Assembly: GCA_947505885.1 (NCBI GenBank)
Contig: CANNMN010000057.1
Coordinates: 1-7,735, forward strand
DNA length: 7,735 nucleotides
Direction: 5' to 3'
Origin: Rickettsiales bacterium
Lineage (GTDB): Bacteria; Pseudomonadota; Alphaproteobacteria; Rickettsiales; UBA1997
The notes beneath the pieces are model-generated. The model did not search any database. It had not been told where the DNA came from and saw only the letters and a list, made by a program, of their open reading frames with translations. A program made the position numbers and the translations under genes. The first letter of the stretch is position 1. Every line of letters begins with the position of its first letter. Shown in pieces: positions 1 through 7,084 of the stretch.

Positions 1-56
1 TCTCACGCGAAAAATTTTTGCTCGAAGGATTATTCTTTAAAAAAGCCTGCGAATAA
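1..56 (+). CDS. 3' end of an unidentified upstream gene (partial)
   Basis: Reading from base 3, an open frame continues from the window edge through 17 sense codons (ending ...FFKKACE) to a TAA stop at 54-56. The last A of the stop is the first base of the next gene's ATG, giving a TAATG junction typical of translationally coupled operon genes. That junction, and the lack of any other plausible leader for the BrkB gene, is the reason to believe this is a real gene end. Too little is visible to name a family. The fragment is basic and hydrophobic and shows no recognisable motif. A chance open frame of this length is possible. Confidence 0.45.
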   Translation, partial: SREKFLLEGLFFKKACE

Positions 57-955
57 TGCCTAAACTAATTCCCCAGCGGCGCTCACAATCAAATTATCTA
101 TTTCACAAATATTTTCTTATTCCCGTGCAAATTATTCGCATCGCGGTGATTGACACTATTCGTCACGATGGCATTGAGCATGCTGGATATCTGGCTTTCT
201 TGAGCATACTTTCACTTTTTCCTTCACTGATTTTTTTAATCGCAATCATCGGATTTTTCGGCGCTTCCGAAGCCGGAACTCAAATCATCAATGCCATAAT
301 TTCTTCGACACCGAAAGAGATCAGTGAAGCCTTAGCTCCGCGCATTAATGAAATCACTTCTGGACCCGAACAAAGTTTTCTAACCATCGCAATTATTGGC
401 GTGATCTGGACAGCATCATCTTCGGTCGAAGGTTGTAGAACAATTTTGAATCGTGCTTATCGCGTTACATGCCCACCTACTTACATCTTGCGTCGTCTCG
501 TTAGCATTCTCGAATTTTTTGTGATTATCTTCACCATCGTTAGTGGAATTTTCATCTTCATTATCGTGCCAACATTTTTGAAAGAGTTTGACGACAAGTT
601 CCACTTAGGAATTCAAGTCACTGATTTTGATATTTTTTATTTGCGCCAAATTGCAATTTTCTGTCTTCTTGCCTGCGCAACTTCTTTGCTTTATTACGCG
701 CTACCAAATTCCAAACAAAAAATTACGCAAACTGTTCCTGGATCAATATTAGCGGTAGTTCTTTGGATTTTTCTTGGAAATTTATTCAAAATTTATTTGG
801 AAGATTTTCATCAAGTGAATTTCGTTTACGGTTCACTTGCAGGAATTATCGCATCGCTGATGTTTTTTTATTTAATCAGTCTCGTCTTCATTTTTGGCGC
901 GGAATTTAATTACCATTTTCATCGTGCTTACCAAGTTTTCTTAAAACGTCGCTAG
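56..955 (+). CDS. YihY/BrkB-family inner-membrane protein (formerly annotated as ribonuclease BN)
   Basis: This is a 299-residue polytopic membrane protein of the YihY/BrkB (UPF0761) family. The biochemical role of the family is unsettled: the old names 'ribonuclease BN' and 'virulence factor BrkB' come from early reports and should not be read as function. A basic N-terminus (residues 1-20) precedes an amphipathic stretch and the first membrane segment with its family-typical AGYLAFLSILSLFPSL (about 43-58). Further hydrophobic segments lie at about 108-120, 148-172, 196-215, 227-245 and 257-282. The C-terminal signature is YGSLAGIIASLMFFYL followed by FGAEFN (about 258-285), matching the usual YGSLG...LLGAELN block. 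Length is normal for the family. The ATG overlaps the stop of the upstream frame, which probably supplies ribosomes by coupling because no Shine-Dalgarno is visible. The 3' end shares the palindrome CTAG with the convergent transporter gene. Confidence 0.9.
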   Translation: MPKLIPQRRSQSNYLFHKYFLIPVQIIRIAVIDTIRHDGIEHAGYLAFLSILSLFPSLIFLIAIIGFFGASEAGTQIINAIISSTPKEISEALAPRINEITSGPEQSFLTIAIIGVIWTASSSVEGCRTILNRAYRVTCPPTYILRRLVSILEFFVIIFTIVSGIFIFIIVPTFLKEFDDKFHLGIQVTDFDIFYLRQIAIFCLLACATSLLYYALPNSKQKITQTVPGSILAVVLWIFLGNLFKIYLEDFHQVNFVYGSLAGIIASLMFFYLISLVFIFGAEFNYHFHRAYQVFLKRR

Positions 956-1854
956 AGAATATGCGCTTCTCTCGACTTGAAGAAGTTTTTGCGCGAAAGG
1001 TTTAGGATGAATTTCATGCTCGTCAAAATCATCAGGCAGCCTATTATTTTATTAATGGTTAAAGTCTCTCCGGCAAAAAATACTCCGATCAATGTGCCAA
1101 AAAATGGGATGAGTAAAACCACGCTGACTGTAGTGCGCGAACCTTCTTCGGCAGCGAGTTTGAAATAAAGAATATAGGCAATTCCGGTGCAAAGAAATCC
1201 GAGTCCGAAGAGCGACATTCCTACGTGAGAATCGATTACAGAAAAATCAACGAAGAAAATTGACGGCAATAAAAGCAAAGCGGCGCAAGTAACGCTGCCA
1301 CAAGCAAGTGTAATTGATTCGATATTTTGGCAGTGAGAATTGATGTAGAGCGATGAGCCAGCGTAAGAAATGCAGGCGCAAAGAATTGCTAAAACTGAGA
1401 TGATGTGAATTGGAGAGAAGCCAAGACTTGAGCCATTTCCGTAAGATGTAACGATTACGCCGATCATTCCAAGAATTACTCCGATCACTGCATTTAAATC
1501 TGCTTTGCGATGCAAAATTAGAACACAAATTAACACTTCAAACATCGGAATCGTGCCATCGAGAATCGCTATGATTCCACTATCCAAAGACTTGGCTGCA
1601 ACAGCAAATAACGTGAAGGGCAAAGCCGAGTTGAAGAACCCGACAGCAAAATAAAATTTAAAATTTTTAGCAAAAAGGAGCTTTTTGCGTTGGAACAAAA
1701 TAACAGTGCAAAGCAGTAAAGCACCTATCGCCAGGCGCGAGAAGGCAATAAAAAATGGTGGAAGAACTTCGGCAGAAATTTTAGTAAAAATTGCGAAAGT
1801 CGACCAGATCAGGCCGAGGAAAATTATGATGAAGAGGTTGCTGCTTTTATTCAT
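952..1854 (-). CDS. EamA/DMT-superfamily transporter (10 membrane segments)
   Basis: The product is a 300-residue drug/metabolite transporter-superfamily protein with two tandem EamA repeats. Ten hydrophobic segments are visible, at about 7-25, 33-54, 66-84, 92-113, 120-138, 148-168, 180-201, 212-231, 243-262 and 266-284. The second repeat carries the family-typical run from GIAYILYFKLAAEEG (224-238) to VVLLIPFFGTLIGVFFAGE (245-263). Members export amino acids, metabolites or drugs, or import compounds such as S-adenosylmethionine; the substrate cannot be told from sequence. The start is the ATG at 1854, giving MNKSSNLF and a short cytoplasmic N-terminus before segment 1; nothing upstream in frame looks better. 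There is no Shine-Dalgarno, and the best promoter (1870-1899) would leave only about 8-10 nt of leader. The stop TAG (952-954) overlaps the BrkB gene's stop. Confidence 0.9.
   Translation of the reverse strand: MNKSSNLFIIIFLGLIWSTFAIFTKISAEVLPPFFIAFSRLAIGALLLCTVILFQRKKLLFAKNFKFYFAVGFFNSALPFTLFAVAAKSLDSGIIAILDGTIPMFEVLICVLILHRKADLNAVIGVILGMIGVIVTSYGNGSSLGFSPIHIISVLAILCACISYAGSSLYINSHCQNIESITLACGSVTCAALLLLPSIFFVDFSVIDSHVGMSLFGLGFLCTGIAYILYFKLAAEEGSRTTVSVVLLIPFFGTLIGVFFAGETLTINKIIGCLMILTSMKFILNLSRKNFFKSREAHIL
954..972. terminator. Short hairpin at the convergent gene ends, possible weak terminator
   Basis: AGAGAA (954-959) pairs with TTCTCT (967-972) around a 7-nt loop, just past the BrkB stop and inside the last codons of the transporter gene. 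On the plus strand a GTTTTT tract follows about 11 nt later (983-988). On the minus strand a GTTTT tract lies about 9 nt past the stem. The stem is only 6 bp and neither tract is adjacent, so efficient intrinsic termination is doubtful. It is the only hairpin seen at this junction. Confidence 0.25.
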
Positions 1855-1869
1855 GAAAGCGAAATTGAC

Positions 1870-1899
1870 ATTGTATGTACGATGTCCTTACTTTGTAAA
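1870..1899 (-). promoter_or_regulatory. Sigma-70-like promoter for the EamA transporter gene
   Basis: Read on the minus strand, TTTACA (1899-1894) and TACAAT (1875-1870) each match the housekeeping consensus at 5 of 6 bases and are separated by 18 bp. Initiation 6-8 nt past the -10 box would fall near 1863, only about 9 nt before the ATG at 1854, so the mRNA would be nearly leaderless. That agrees with the absence of a Shine-Dalgarno. A plus-strand TTGACA (1865-1870) overlaps the site. Confidence 0.5.
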
Positions 1900-1923
1900 A
1901 AATAACTAATTTTTAAAAATTCT

Positions 1924-2184
1924 ATGAAAAAGAAAATAAAACTCGATTCATATGAGCGCGAGATCAAAAAAAATCTGCATAAAATCAAGCTGGCTAAGAA
2001 TCAGAAGGCAAATTTGGCTAAACCAAAGCTTGCTGTAAAAAACCACATCGCGGCGAAAAAATCAGTGACAATACGAATTTCTGAGGGAGATCTCGAAGCT
2101 ATGAAATTGAAAGCTGGAAAAATGGGCATTCCTTACCAAACCTACATCAACATCGTAATTCATCGAGATGCGGTAAGCCTTTAA
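1924..2184 (+). CDS. Ribbon-helix-helix (CopG/BrnA-like) antitoxin-type protein, apparently orphan
   Basis: This is a very basic 86-residue protein. Residues 7-20 (LDSYEREIKKNLHK) resemble the toxin-facing N-terminus of CopG-type antitoxins. Residues 22-46 form a lysine/alanine-rich linker. The C-terminal half has the ribbon-helix-helix layout: beta strand SVTIRIS (47-53), helix A about 55-67, the turn MGIPYQT (67-73) and helix B about 71-84. The phrase IRIS..DLE..K.KA...GIPYQT is characteristic of antitoxins that pair with BrnT/RelE-like toxins and repress their own operon as dimers. No toxin gene is visible on either side: the transporter lies upstream on the other strand, and a terminator and groEL lie downstream. 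It may be a remnant or an orphan regulator, or the partner may lie elsewhere. There is no Shine-Dalgarno before the ATG. A plus-strand TTGACA at 1865-1870 is a possible -35, but no good -10 follows it. Confidence 0.75.
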   Translation: MKKKIKLDSYEREIKKNLHKIKLAKNQKANLAKPKLAVKNHIAAKKSVTIRISEGDLEAMKLKAGKMGIPYQTYINIVIHRDAVSL

Positions 2185-2242
2185 ACAAGAAAATCTTACC
2201 TAGTCGCAAGGCGGGTAAAAAACTTCTCGGCTTAAATAATAA

Positions 2243-2276
2243 AAAACCTCGGCCTCATTTCTGAGACCGAGGTTTT
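2243..2276. terminator. Strong bidirectional intrinsic terminator between groEL and the antitoxin-like gene
   Basis: The left arm AAAACCTCGGCCTCA (2243-2257) pairs with TGAGACCGAGGTTTT (2262-2276) around a TTTC loop. This gives 14 pairs with one internal C/A mismatch. An A-rich tract precedes it (2236-2246) and a T-rich tract follows it (2273-2284, ending in ATTTT). Transcripts from groEL on the minus strand and from the antitoxin-like gene on the plus strand therefore both get a GC-rich stem followed by a U-rich tail. The groEL stop is about 30 nt away and the antitoxin stop about 58 nt away. Confidence 0.88.
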
Positions 2277-2305
2277 GTTATTTTCTAACTGAAAGTTTGA
2301 GAGTT

Positions 2306-4053
<1,748 letters not shown>

Positions 4054-4059
4054 TAAAAT

Positions 4060-4353
4060 TTACTTAGATTCGATTACAGCCAGAATATCTGACTCTTTCA
4101 AGATGATGAGCTCTTTGCCATCAACTTTAACTTCAGCTCCACCCCATTTTTGGAATAGAACGCGATCTCCTTTTTTAACATCGAGAGAGATGCGCTTGCC
4201 GTGATCATCGCGAAGGCCTTCGCCAACTGCGACAACTTTACCTTCAGAAGGCTTTTCTTTCGCATTATCAGGAATAATAATACCGCCAGCAGTTTTGCTT
4301 TCGGCTTCGACGCGCTCAATAATGACGCGATCATGTAAAGGCTTCACTTTCAT
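4060..4353 (-). CDS. groES: Co-chaperonin GroES (10 kDa, Hsp10)
   Basis: This is the heptameric lid that binds the apical face of GroEL, encapsulates substrate and coordinates ATP turnover. It has 97 residues, normal length. It opens with the family-typical [14 protein letters not shown]. The mobile loop (about 16-32) carries GGIII (23-27), where the hydrophobic tripeptide I25-I26-I27 docks into GroEL, and then [11 protein letters not shown]. The roof hairpin is around 45-56, and the core finishes with [20 protein letters not shown] (62-81) and the C-terminal strand ILAVIES. The ATG at 4353 is the natural start; no Shine-Dalgarno precedes it. It is the first gene of the groES-groEL operon. 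A heat-shock-type promoter candidate lies about 50-80 bp upstream. Confidence 0.98.
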   Translation of the reverse strand: MKVKPLHDRVIIERVEAESKTAGGIIIPDNAKEKPSEGKVVAVGEGLRDDHGKRISLDVKKGDRVLFQKWGGAEVKVDGKELIILKESDILAVIESK

Positions 4354-4404
4354 GAATCGTTAAAAATTAAAGTTTAAGGGAATTTAGAAATTTTAAGGCT
4401 GGCA

Positions 4405-4435
4405 AGTTAGGGAGGTTCAAACTCCTTACAAGGGG
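4405..4435 (-). promoter_or_regulatory. Candidate heat-shock (RpoH-type) promoter for groES-groEL
   Basis: On the minus strand CCCCTTGTAA (4435-4426) is close to the RpoH -35 consensus CCCTTGAA. It is followed after a short spacer by CTCCCTAACT (4414-4405), a looser match to the C-rich -10. Initiation would fall near 4397, leaving a leader of about 45 nt before the groES ATG. A small imperfect palindrome GGAGGTTCAAACTCC (4411-4425) sits between the boxes. The alternative is a sigma-70 pair, TTGAAC (4420-4415) with TTAAAA or TAAAAT some 18-19 bp later. Position supports a promoter here; the sigma class is a guess. Confidence 0.35.
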
Positions 4436-4537
4436 TTCGATAAAAATTATTTCTGGGTCGTTACTCTTGAGGTGATGAGTACTTAATCCTACTAATCATT
4501 GCGCAGGAAGAAATAGACTCGGCAATTCAGATAAATA

Positions 4538-4792
4538 TTAATTCTTTAATAATTTATCCAACCCACCCGCAGCATCAAGAGCATAAAGATCATCACATCC
4601 ACCGACATGAAAATTGCCGATAAAAATTTGTGGAACAGTCATGCGACCACCAGATTTTTTTATCATTTCTTCTCTGGTTTTGTCGTCAGTGATTTTAATC
4701 TCAGTAAATTCTACACCCTTTCTGCTCAAGAGCGCCTTGGCTCTAACACAATATGGGCAAACTTCTTTGGAATAAATAATGATGTCAGGCAT
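4538..4792 (-). CDS. grxC: Glutaredoxin 3-type dithiol glutaredoxin
   Basis: This is a small cytosolic thiol oxidoreductase that uses glutathione to reduce protein disulfides and glutathione mixed disulfides. It has 84 residues, the usual length for bacterial GrxC. The redox motif C12-P-Y-C15 follows the first beta strand (DIIIYSKEV). The cis-proline loop is T52-V53-P54-Q55, and the glutathione-binding G64-G65-C66-D67-D68 follows. The third cysteine, C66, is common in this subfamily. The ATG at 4792 gives the expected short N-terminus MPDIIIYS; no Shine-Dalgarno is seen. It lies 184 bp upstream of groES and 158 bp downstream of secF on the same strand, so probably its own unit or a weakly linked stress neighbourhood. 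Confidence 0.96.
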   Translation of the reverse strand: MPDIIIYSKEVCPYCVRAKALLSRKGVEFTEIKITDDKTREEMIKKSGGRMTVPQIFIGNFHVGGCDDLYALDAAGGLDKLLKN

Positions 4793-4841
4793 GTTATGGT
4801 TGTAATTAATTCACAGCGTTGTTTACGCCCTTAAAATTTCG

Positions 4842-4857
4842 CACAAATTACTTTGTG
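4842..4857 (-). terminator. Weak hairpin downstream of secF, possible terminator
   Basis: CACAAA (4842-4847) and TTTGTG (4852-4857) form a perfect 6-bp stem with a 4-nt loop, about 95 nt past the secF stop on the minus strand. The following minus-strand sequence CGAAATTTTAAGG has a short T run four or more bases away. The stem is AT-rich and the tract imperfect, so this is only a candidate end for the secF transcript before grxC. Confidence 0.28.
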
Positions 4858-4950
4858 GTATTTTTGGAGTTTTTATCAAAATGTTCTAGTGATTCTTGCG
4901 ATCTAATCTAGAGATTAACAACGAACTAAACTTGCTCTAGGCCCTTGAAC

Positions 4951-5856
4951 TCAACTCTTCTCTTGTTTGCGCGGATTCAAATAAATCAGAATTGGCGCCG
5001 AGATGTAAATCGAAGAATAAGTTCCAACCACGATGCCAAAAAAGGCCGCAACGCTAAAGCTGTATAGCACTTTTCCGCCAAATAAAATCAAAGCTAAAAT
5101 CGAAATTAATGTAATTCCCGAGGTTAGAATTGTTCTACTTAGAGTTGAGTTAGCGCTGGAATTAATCAGGTCGGAAAGATTCATTTTTTTGTAACGACGT
5201 AAATTTTCACGAATGCGATCATAAATCACCACCGAGTCATTAATCGAATAACCAATGATGGTAAGAATCGCGGCAATTGAGGTAAGATTGAACTCAAGAC
5301 CAGTAACCGAATAAAAACCAAGAGTCAGAACCGCATCGTGAAGAAGGGCAAAAATTCCGCCAACTCCAAATTGCCAATCGAAGCGAATCCAAATGTAAAT
5401 CATAATAAAAATGAATGACATCAGCAGCGCCATGAAGCCTTTCAAAATAAGCTCTGAACCAACTTGCGGACCAACGTAATCAACTTTACGGTACTCAATT
5501 TTACTAAAATTTTCACCAAGAATTTCTTGAATTTTTTTAACAACTACAGACTGCTCTTCATCAGTTTTGGCAACGCGAATCAACAAATCTTGCCCGTCAA
5601 TATTCTGAATTTGCACATCTTTTACCTGCTCAACAAGAAGATCGCGAACCTTGGCCGCATCAACATTACCTTCAATTTTTGCTTCGATTAAAATTCCGCC
5701 AGCAAAATCAATGCCAAAGTTCAAACCATTGATCCCAATCACAATCAACGAAGCGACAATAGCAAAAACCGAAGCAGCAAGCGCAATTTTATGCGGCTTC
5801 ATGAAATCGATTTTTGTATTACTGAGTCCGGAGCGGAATTTAGAGAAGATCTTCAT
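4951..5856 (-). CDS. secF: Sec translocon accessory subunit SecF
   Basis: This is the inner-membrane partner of SecD that uses proton flow to complete export through SecYEG. Starting at the ATG at 5856 it has 301 residues in the SecF layout. A short cytoplasmic tail with NTKIDFM (13-19) leads to membrane segment 1 (about 23-43) and the family motif GLNFGIDFAGG (44-54). A periplasmic P1-like domain of about 75 residues ends at VGPQVGSEL (128-136). Five more membrane segments follow, with the conserved HD of FALLHDAV (169-176), GYSINDSVVIYDRIREN (202-218) and SRTILTSGITL (240-250). An in-frame GTG at 5874 would add six residues (MISITA), but GAAGG touches it directly, so I prefer MKIF at 5856; neither has a well-spaced Shine-Dalgarno. 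secD is not adjacent: rpsT lies upstream and grxC downstream. Confidence 0.96.
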   Translation of the reverse strand: MKIFSKFRSGLSNTKIDFMKPHKIALAASVFAIVASLIVIGINGLNFGIDFAGGILIEAKIEGNVDAAKVRDLLVEQVKDVQIQNIDGQDLLIRVAKTDEEQSVVVKKIQEILGENFSKIEYRKVDYVGPQVGSELILKGFMALLMSFIFIMIYIWIRFDWQFGVGGIFALLHDAVLTLGFYSVTGLEFNLTSIAAILTIIGYSINDSVVIYDRIRENLRRYKKMNLSDLINSSANSTLSRTILTSGITLISILALILFGGKVLYSFSVAAFFGIVVGTYSSIYISAPILIYLNPRKQEKS

Positions 5857-5870
5857 TGCTGTAATTGATA

Positions 5871-5895
5871 TCACCCTTCGACAAGCTTGTGGTGA
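5871..5895. repeat. Degenerate copy of a widespread CCTTCGACAAGC palindromic repeat
   Basis: TCACC (5871-5875) and GGTGA (5891-5895) flank CTTCGACAAGCTTGT, which contains the perfect palindrome ACAAGCTTGT (5881-5890). The left half, TCACCCTTCGACAAGC, matches the intergenic palindrome often seen in bacterial genomes as TCACCCTTCGACAAGCTCAGGGTGA; the right half is altered. It lies in the rpsT-secF spacer and covers the possible GTG start of secF. Beside it, ACATG (5905-5909) and CATGT (5915-5919) form a 5-bp hairpin. Confidence 0.45.
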
Positions 5896-5936
5896 CAGGC
5901 CTAAACATGCTTAACATGTCGGCGCGCATAACAAAA

Positions 5937-6203
5937 TTATTTTTTAATTTTCTTAATCGCTGAAGAAAGTCTGCTCAATTTTCTTGCCGCAGTGTTAATT
6001 TTAAAAATATTCTTAGTTACACCGCGCATAAGTTCTGGCTCAAGGGCTTTAAAGGCTTCGCGAGCTTTTACTTCATCGTTAGATTTGATGGCATCATCAA
6101 CTTTACGAGCAAAACTTCTGATTCTGCTTTTTCTAGCAGCATTAACTACATTCTTTTGCGCACTAGAGCGAAGAGCTTTCTGCGCTGATTTGGTATTAGC
6201 CAT
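5937..6203 (-). CDS. rpsT: 30S ribosomal protein S20
   Basis: This is a primary 16S rRNA-binding protein of the small subunit body. It has 88 residues, highly basic and nearly all alpha-helical, the usual S20 size. Landmarks are the opening MANTKSAQKALR, the conserved RKSRIRSFARKV (24-35), the helix KAREAFKALEPELMRGVTK (46-64) with the family's acidic-then-glycine pattern, and the C-terminal INTAARKLSRLSSAIKKI (69-86). The N-terminal block has SSAQKNVVN where many homologues are arginine-rich, a mild divergence. The ATG at 6203 fits the universal MANTKSA start. There is no Shine-Dalgarno; the leader is AT-rich. The HAD gene ends 53 bp upstream on the same strand, so co-transcription is possible. 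Confidence 0.97.
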   Translation of the reverse strand: MANTKSAQKALRSSAQKNVVNAARKSRIRSFARKVDDAIKSNDEVKAREAFKALEPELMRGVTKNIFKINTAARKLSRLSSAIKKIKK

Positions 6204-6256
6204 TTTTATGAATTTTAATTTTTGAAAAGTGGTTAGAGGCCGCGTAAAATATGGAG

Positions 6257-6976
6257 CTATTTCAATTTGGCAAGTAATTCAATAAGCTCTTGATGATTAG
6301 AGTAGGCGGGAAGAAAACCCTCTCCACCCCTGCCTTCGTGCAGAATTTTCTCTGACACCGTTGAAGAAATTTTATTATCAGGATGGTAGTAAAGAATCGG
6401 TCTACAGCCTGAATTCCAAGCACATTCTACATCGGCAATTGTGTCGCCAATAAACCAAATTTCATCTTTTTTTGGATCTAAATCTGAACCAAGCAAAGCA
6501 AGATCAACCGGATCTTTGCTTGGCTTATCGTAAGATGAATCAAGCGAACCCACAATTGCAAAAAACTTTTTTTCGATGCCAATTTTTGCCACTTCTTTGC
6601 GCAGGGTTACACCGATTTTATTACTAACTATAAACTGCACCACGCCCATTTCTTCCAGCGCATTTACTAGTTCGATGACATTTGGCAAAAGTCGCAACCG
6701 CTCAAGATGCATGGCGCGGTAATTGCTTTTGTAAATTTCGCCGGCCTTCTCCCATTCAGCACCAAAAATTTTTGGGAAAGATTCTCGCATAGATTTGTGT
6801 ACGTTGTTACGCACTTTTTCCAAGCCCCATTCTTCTCTTCCTGTAGCGCGCATTGTCGCGTCAATTGCGGCTTGGATTAATGGCCAAGTGTCGACCAAAG
6901 TATTGTCCCAATCGAAAATCACCGCCTTCGGTTTTGGCAATTTAAGTAGAGCTGCTTTGTTTTCTTCTAGATTCAT
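6257..6976 (-). CDS. HAD-superfamily phosphatase, phosphoglycolate phosphatase-like
   Basis: This is a 239-residue haloacid dehalogenase-type hydrolase with a helical C1 cap. All four core motifs are visible. Motif I is F21-D22-W23-D24-N25-T26, with D22 the nucleophile and D24 the acid/base. Motif II is S118 in IVSNK. Motif III is K151 in SYDKPSKDP. Motif IV is G177-D178-T179...D182 for magnesium. The helical cap spans about 35-95. This arrangement is typical of Gph-like phosphatases that remove 2-phosphoglycolate or other sugar phosphates, but substrate cannot be assigned from sequence. Motif I has DWDNTLVDT rather than the more common DLDGTLxDS. The ATG at 6976 gives a 16-residue lead-in before the first strand; no Shine-Dalgarno. 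It sits between pheT and rpsT on the same strand. Confidence 0.9.
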   Translation of the reverse strand: MNLEENKAALLKLPKPKAVIFDWDNTLVDTWPLIQAAIDATMRATGREEWGLEKVRNNVHKSMRESFPKIFGAEWEKAGEIYKSNYRAMHLERLRLLPNVIELVNALEEMGVVQFIVSNKIGVTLRKEVAKIGIEKKFFAIVGSLDSSYDKPSKDPVDLALLGSDLDPKKDEIWFIGDTIADVECAWNSGCRPILYYHPDNKISSTVSEKILHEGRGGEGFLPAYSNHQELIELLAKLK

Positions 6977-7006
6977 TTTAGAGATTTTTTTGCTTTTCCA
7001 GGATTA

Positions 7007-7035
7007 CTCTCTTCGCAAAAATAACTCGAAGAGAG
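7007..7035. repeat. 9-bp perfect stem-loop in the pheT-HAD spacer
   Basis: CTCTCTTCG (7007-7015) pairs perfectly with CGAAGAGAG (7027-7035) around an 11-nt AT-rich loop. It lies about 50 nt past the pheT stop on the minus strand and about 30 nt before the HAD start. No T tract follows directly on the minus strand (TAATCCTGG), so it is not a standard intrinsic terminator. It could be a 3'-end stabiliser, a processing site or a palindromic repeat. Confidence 0.5.
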
Positions 7036-7084
7036 AGTCTAACTTAAAGGATTCATCACTGCGCAAGATCAAATTCAAGAGATA

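Noticed and set aside
1247..1528. 93-codon minus-strand frame inside the transporter gene
   Set aside because: It is an out-of-frame shadow of the EamA coding region with no membrane or domain pattern.
1865..1894. Full plus-strand promoter for the antitoxin-like gene starting from TTGACA at 1865-1870
   Set aside because: The -35 is perfect but the hexamers at 17-18 bp (TTACTT, TACTTT) match TATAAT at only 2-3 positions, so I did not list it as a separate feature.
2196..2218. TTACC...GGTAA inverted repeat after the antitoxin-like gene
   Set aside because: Only 5 bp with a 13-nt loop, and no T tract on either strand; the strong terminator just to the right explains termination better.
4401..4435. 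T-arm-like string GGTTCAAACTCC suggesting a tRNA
   Set aside because: The G53-C61 pair cannot be formed with a 7-base loop, and no acceptor, D or anticodon arm is present around it.
4461..4482. CIRCE-like inverted repeat (TACTC, 10-nt spacer, GAGTA) upstream of groES
   Set aside because: Only 5 bp per arm pair, the spacer is 10 not 9, and the right arm departs from GAGTGCTAA at most outer bases; it is also over 100 bp from the groES start.
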